In this document: positions 59,937 to 64,000 of the stretch, one piece after another | Layout of the letters: each line of letters opens with the position of its first letter | How positions within the stretch are numbered: the stretch's first letter is position 1 | NCBI GenBank assembly: GCA_016169945.1 | Contig: JADLSH010000014.1 | Span: 124,001-188,000 of the forward strand | DNA: 64,000 nucleotides | Origin: Trachythela sp. YZ-2020 | Taxonomy: Eukaryota > Cnidaria > Anthozoa > Malacalcyonacea > Clavulariidae | Direction: 5' to 3' | The notes under the pieces: model-generated | Told to the model about the DNA's origin: nothing | The model's database searches: none | The model's input: only the letters and a program-made list of their open reading frames with translations | Translations under genes and position numbers: made by a program

Positions 59937-60191
59937 AGGTGGGTTACAGTCATTTTCGGGCGGGGCCTACTTTGCTTACATTCTGTGTTTTGATTCAAAT
60001 TAACTTATATTACATAAAGCATATCGCGTATTTTGCCTTATTTAGCATGAAAGAAATTATCCAAATATTTGGAATAGGAGTGAGAATCTTTAAAATAATA
60101 GCAGATAACATCATTGGGACTGGGACGATAACAATGTAAACACAGAATATAAACAAAGTTGGCCCCGCCCCAAAACAACTGTAACCCACCT
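59937..60191. mobile_element. TTAA-flanked MITE (Kolobok-like)
   Basis: AGGTGGGTTACAGT is perfectly inverted at 60178-60191, and inner GGGCGGGGCC is inverted as GGCCCCGCCC. TTAA occurs on both sides (59933-59936, 60192-60195). It lies 100 bp after the SAM-domain gene's stop, inside the two-gene transposon. Its terminus resembles that of the 36.0-kb element (GGTGG...TACAGT), which suggests a shared transposase type. Confidence 0.8.
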
Positions 60192-60551
60192 TTAAATTGT
60201 TCCTTTAAAATAAAAGAGTAATGCAAAATTCAGATTTCCATTTGTTCTTGACAGTTGTTATAACCATGTCGAATTAGTGGATTAAATCCACTATACAGGC
60301 CATTTTAATTCACTGATCATAACTTAGTTGCAATATTTACCACAATAAATGCTAATATGGAAACCAGCTTTAGTGTAATCAAATTGCTTCAATTTTTTTA
60401 ATTTAATCGCATCCCAAATTTTGACCCTCCCCCTTTTCAATTACCCTTAAAAATTAAATAGCCCCCCCCCCTTTAGCTATTTATTTATACCTATGGCCCC
60501 CCCTATTTTTGCCTAGCCCCCCCCCATCCATAAATAATGACCGGTTCCTAA

Positions 60552-60742
60552 GGTAGATTTTTCAAAACACCCACAGTTTTCGCCCAACAAAGTCTGTGCT
60601 AGCTCTTTATCACGCAACTCCAGATGTCTGCTCAAACCACACGCAGAATAACATATGAACGTTGTTGGTGGATGCTTTAATGACAAATAGAGATCTGCAG
60701 CATCACGTACAGATTCTGTTGGTGTTAGCAACTTGGAGGAAA
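60552..60742 (-). pseudogene. KDZ-like transposase gene, interrupted exon (upstream side of the transposon)
   Basis: After a TGTACAG acceptor the minus strand reads SSKLLTPTESVRDAADLYLS, LKHPPTTFICYSACGLSRHL, ELRDKELAQTLLGENCGCFE and then KSTL, where the two-gene transposon begins. The Ile/Phe-x-Cys/Asp-Tyr-x-Ala-Cys-x-Leu pattern is seen in KDZ transposases around a catalytic Asp, which here reads CYSAC and so appears to lack the Asp. The exon resumes at 54183 on the other side of the element. Confidence 0.6.
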
Positions 60743-60999
60743 CTGTACACTATCAGAAAAACAAAAAATAATCGTACTTGGGCTGTAATAAACAAATTTC
60801 AATTTCAATTTTTACTCTCGATCGCTTCACCTTATTCTTGACAAAATAGATATATTTTGGTTTTACACGTAACAGTAGCTATATTAAGTGAGGTTGTTTC
60901 ATTTGGCAATTGCCAAGACAATATTCAAAATGTTTAAATGTGTTACTCGTGTAGTACTAAAATGTGGCCACATTCAAATGTTGCGCTTATGATTAACCC

Positions 61000-62215
61000 A
61001 TGTGCATTGCATTCAGCACATGAAAAGTTAGATGTTTGAACTGGATCTTACATGACTTACATTTTAATATGGGTCTCCAGTGAAGCATGAGTAAAGTGCA
61101 CACCGGTATGAATTCAATATAGATGATGGTGTTATATGATGTTTTGTGATTCAATATTGAATTTTATGTTTTTATTTTATTTCAGTACTTAGACCATGAC
61201 AACAAACTAAGTGATAGAAACCACCAGTGGATACATTGCACCGATTATAACCATGATGTGGGCATAAACGAACAAGCATAGAGGAATACAATGACTGAAT
61301 ATCTGAAATCAGCAGTGACTACAGAGTAAATATTTAAAAATCATAAGTATAAGCTGATGTAATACACTGTCCATATATATTTCCATAAATTAGGTGAATT
61401 CTGATTTACATACAGAACAAAGATTTCACATCGTCGAACATGACTTCACCGGGACAGTTACGTGGTCATGGTGCGAGTTGACCTATTAAGCGAGTTGGCA
61501 TGTTAACCGAGTTGACTAGGTTAAGTGAACGTTCTTTTCAGTTGTGATTACATGGAACGGGTTGGCCTGGTTAACTTGCCGAGCCCGAGGTCACTTTATT
61601 GTTATTTTCACTCATTGAATGATCTTTGTCAGGTATTAGATCAATATATGGCCGCATGTATGAGACAACTCAGGAAAATGCATACAGTTGTAGAAGAACC
61701 AGCCCAGCCCTAATCCATGTTGTCGAAATTTAGAAAAAAATAAAGAAATATTAAATAGCTAAACCAAATTAATATTTCACTATGCCATTCGATTTAAAAG
61801 CTTTACGTCGTGAGATCGGAATTCTCCTTAATAAAAACGCCAAACGTTGTATAGAATTTTAGTAAGTTTATGAAGTATGATTTATTTAGGGGATATCATG
61901 AATATATTTGACAGGCTTAATGGCTAACTTGCCTATTCTGTTACGGACGTTATTAAGTATTATTTCTATTTTGTTAATGAATTCACGTCATTTGTTATTT
62001 TTAAATACGATTATCAAACTCACTAATAATTCATGAAGAAAATTCAAAATAAATAAATATTTAATCAATGTCTTTAAATCAGATACAGATTTCGTCTTGA
62101 TTAACATAACCTTTTCGTTCAATTTTCTCAGCTAAAACAGCTTATATCTTTAAAATAGTCGATAAACATGGACATTTATATGTATGCGTTTGATAAGTAC
62201 GATAAATATTCGCAA
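61000..62215. other. Gene-free stretch (intron of the KDZ-like gene on the minus strand)
   Basis: No exon is visible. A GAGTTG/GAGTTGACTAGGTTAA series near 61475-61525 and AT-rich DNA fill the interval. Confidence 0.35.
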
Positions 62216-62217
62216 TC

Positions 62218-62279
62218 CGATCTTTATCTGATATACAACGCTCGCCTTCCGTTCGAGTTTGTATATCAGATAAAGATCG
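62218..62279. repeat. Perfect 21-bp hairpin
   Basis: CGATCTTTATCTGATATACA(A) at 62218-62238 is perfectly inverted at 62259-62279, with a 20-base loop containing CGCTCG...CGAG. Same architecture as the palindromes near 12.0, 30.2 and 31.7 kb but a different stem sequence. Confidence 0.75.
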
Positions 62280-62450
62280 ACTGCTCATGTTTTATCTATT
62301 ATCTAGCAGTTGCAGCAGTGTTTTTTAGAAGGCATTAGTGCAAAAGATGGGTGCAGGTAAAAATAGATTTCAATTAAACAATGTGCATTTCCAGCCATCG
62401 AGTGAAACTTTATAGGTGTACAAAAAAAATTACTGCATCTCCGAATATCG

Positions 62451-62487
62451 CCTCCCCCCCCCCATCACTTTTCTAATGGTCCGTCCC
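62451..62487 (-). mobile_element. Solo terminus related to the two-gene transposon
   Basis: Read on the minus strand: TTA then GGGACGGACCATTAGAAAAG, TGATGGGGGGGGGG. As in the right end of the 54.2-60.5 kb element there is a GGGAC-type start preceded by a TWA triplet, about 23 bases, then GAT and a G tract. No matching left end is found below it. It lies in an intron of the KDZ-like gene. Confidence 0.5.
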
Positions 62488-62984
62488 TAACGGAAGGTGG
62501 AATATAAAAGGTAAAATCATCTGCTGTTGTCTTGAGTAAATGAAATGCAAAACAGTTGCTATGACTACCAACATATACCTATTTGCTATATTGATTTCAG
62601 ATAGAGCAAGCTTAGTTACCTTTGACTCTCAACTGCATGTAATATTACAAGTTTTGCATATTTGAATAATCATCTCATGACTTATGTCGTTAATTGAACT
62701 AATATCAACCTCTCCTTTTGTGATAATTTGATGTACCATGGCAGGGTCACCTGTTGACAAGATTAACACATAGTACTTATTTATTTTGAAACAACAAAAA
62801 AACTAATGACAACAAACCCTACTCATTTATGCTGAAGATTGCGAATTACGCCCTATATTCTGTTGACAAGCGACATCGTATGGCGTCACATGCAGGACAA
62901 AGACAGAGTAAGATGCATTGTGCATGGCTTAATGTGTTTAACATGACTCGCTACATGTTTTGAAATACTGAAAATTTATGTGGG

Positions 62985-63285
62985 TAACTAACGGCAATAT
63001 TATCATTGAAGTCTAACTCAGTCTCATTCAGCTCACCATTTGGTTGTTGATTTTCTCTGAGGTAAACACTTTTCTTTTCATTCTCTGTGTTGTATAAGAC
63101 TGGGCCTACAAGTGCTGGAGCCATTATTGGAGGAATTGAGGAGACCGAGACTTCAAATTTTTCCGCACATCGAGTTAGGACTGTCCTTTCCAACCACCTC
63201 CTCTTTAGCCTCTGTTGGAAATCATGAGGGGTTACGAGGGAACGTTGGGTGTTGCTGACATCTTTAACATGTTCGATCTGATAAA
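62985..63285 (-). pseudogene. KDZ-like transposase gene, upstream exon
   Basis: After a TTTATCAG acceptor the minus strand reads EHVKDVSNTQRSLVTPHDFQ, QRLKRRWLERTVLTRCAEKF, EVSVSSIPPIMAPALVGPVL and NTENEKKSVYLRENQQP, ending near a GTTAGT donor at about 62985. I place it with the downstream KDZ-like exons because it is on the same strand, spacing is suitable, and this type of segment precedes the catalytic core in that family; this linkage is an inference. Further upstream exons must lie beyond the window. Confidence 0.5.
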
Positions 63286-63289
63286 GTAA

Positions 63290-64000
63290 GAACAATTTTA
63301 AGCTTAATAATACTACATTTTTAACGTTTTTTTCTCCACATGAGAACAGCTTTGCAGTTTTCAGCAAAGTGCACTCCTTTAAATCCAGTTCCGTATACAT
63401 GCATGGTTTCTTGCCCCACATTTTTGCCGTCAAGCATAGTTAGGTGGAGGCAATAAACATCCCCGGTATTCTTGAATTAACCTACTGCATCTAACAAACA
63501 GCCTATCGTACGAATAACAATCCTGGCTTTATGGGGTCCCACCCACTTCACACATTTATATTTTAGTTATGTTGAATATTTCTTTCAATTGTTGGACGCA
63601 TTTGTTTTCAACTTATGACATGAAGTTATCAATAAGTTATTGGAGTACTAATGTTCAAACGCGATTCTCAAAACACTAATTTATGTGATAAATCATGAGA
63701 AAAACTCCAAGGAAATCAGCTAGCGAGGCGTAATTTGGAAAAGTGATAATAAACGCTCATTTTTATAAAATACTGACTTGTTTGAGAAGTTATATATAAT
63801 TAATACACTCGAAACCGTCAATTTAATATATCATTTCCAAACACTTGCCTCGTTTTCTCCCTATATATTTGGAAATGACATGAAATACTATGACTGTGTC
63901 TATATGGTATGAAATGATTAGAAATTAACATGTTGACTATCATTATCAATTGACCGTACTTAGTTGTTTGTGCGGCAGTTTTTTGCGTTGCCATCTCCAA
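63290..64000. other. Window end without recognised genes
   Basis: Short frames on the minus strand (63300-63433 and 63818-64000) have no recognisable motif. Nothing else is supported. Confidence 0.35.

Larger units (their letters stand above)
54187..60548. mobile_element. 6.36-kb two-gene DNA transposon (SAP-motif gene plus SAM-domain gene), TAA target duplication
   Basis: GGGACCGGTCATTATTTAT at 54187 matches the inverse of the right end (GGAACCGGTCATTATTTAT ending 60548) with one mismatch. TAA flanks both sides (54184-54186, 60549-60551). C/G tracts of 7-10 bases recur inside both termini (54214-54330 and 60425-60530). The element carries two genes diverging from 58340-58467, and a 255-bp MITE at 59937. 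A 3-bp TAA duplication with GGG termini would fit PIF/Harbinger or Zator, but neither protein shows the DDE signatures I know of those groups. It lies in a coding exon of a KDZ-like gene whose frame is continuous when the element and one TAA are removed. Confidence 0.75.

Overview
The window is eukaryotic, AT-rich and intron-containing: GT/AG exon joins with preserved phase, tRNA-derived SINEs and abundant DNA transposons. It looks like an invertebrate animal nuclear genome, most likely a cnidarian. I infer this from the mix of repeats (Penelope-like fragments, the short palindromic repeat with core GTCTGGCGTTAGACA, a GGTGGCTCCCTACAGT-type TTAA element) and from multi-exon gene families I associate with anthozoans. 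I cannot name the species. There are no rRNA genes, CRISPR arrays or bacterial operons, and almost no ordinary host genes. The one candidate is a single SRCR-domain exon near 12.6-13.0 kb.

Layout. 0-18 kb holds decayed Penelope-like fragments, a Ty3/gypsy scrap, SINEs, hAT-like and TAA-flanked MITEs, foldback palindromes and the SRCR exon. 18.3-23.5 kb is a six-exon gene (about 1,430 codons) of an XPG/FEN1-like (PIN fold) nuclease type with a tesmin-like cysteine cluster at its C-terminus, broken by nonsense and frameshift lesions. 26.7-28.3 kb is a non-autonomous element with a 9-bp direct flank repeat. 28.8-33.3 kb is the N-terminal half of a KDZ-like transposase gene, also broken, with an hAT MITE in one intron. 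36.0-37.2 kb is a TTAA-flanked Kolobok-like element.

37.87-51.23 kb is the most striking unit. A RecQ-type helicase gene (+) and a zf-AD/DUF6589-type gene (-) read inward from a pair of 24-bp inverted repeats. The introns of the second gene hold layered insertions: a palindromic MITE, a 3.1-kb TTAA element inside it, and a smaller repeat inside that. 54.19-60.55 kb is a second multi-gene element: a 1,147-codon SAP-motif gene (-) and an intact SAM-domain gene (+) diverge from a 128-bp spacer, between C/G-tract-rich inverted termini flanked by TAA. It sits inside a coding exon of a second KDZ-like gene whose two halves lie at 53.6-54.2 kb and 60.5-63.3 kb; the reading frame is continuous across the empty site.

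Taken together the window is a stratified transposon graveyard with some nearly intact multi-gene elements. Four of the large gene models carry isolated in-frame stops (four TAA, one TAG), and three carry clear single-base losses in short homopolymers. RecQ and the SAM gene are uninterrupted. Whether these lesions are true decay or residual assembly error decides how alive the elements are.
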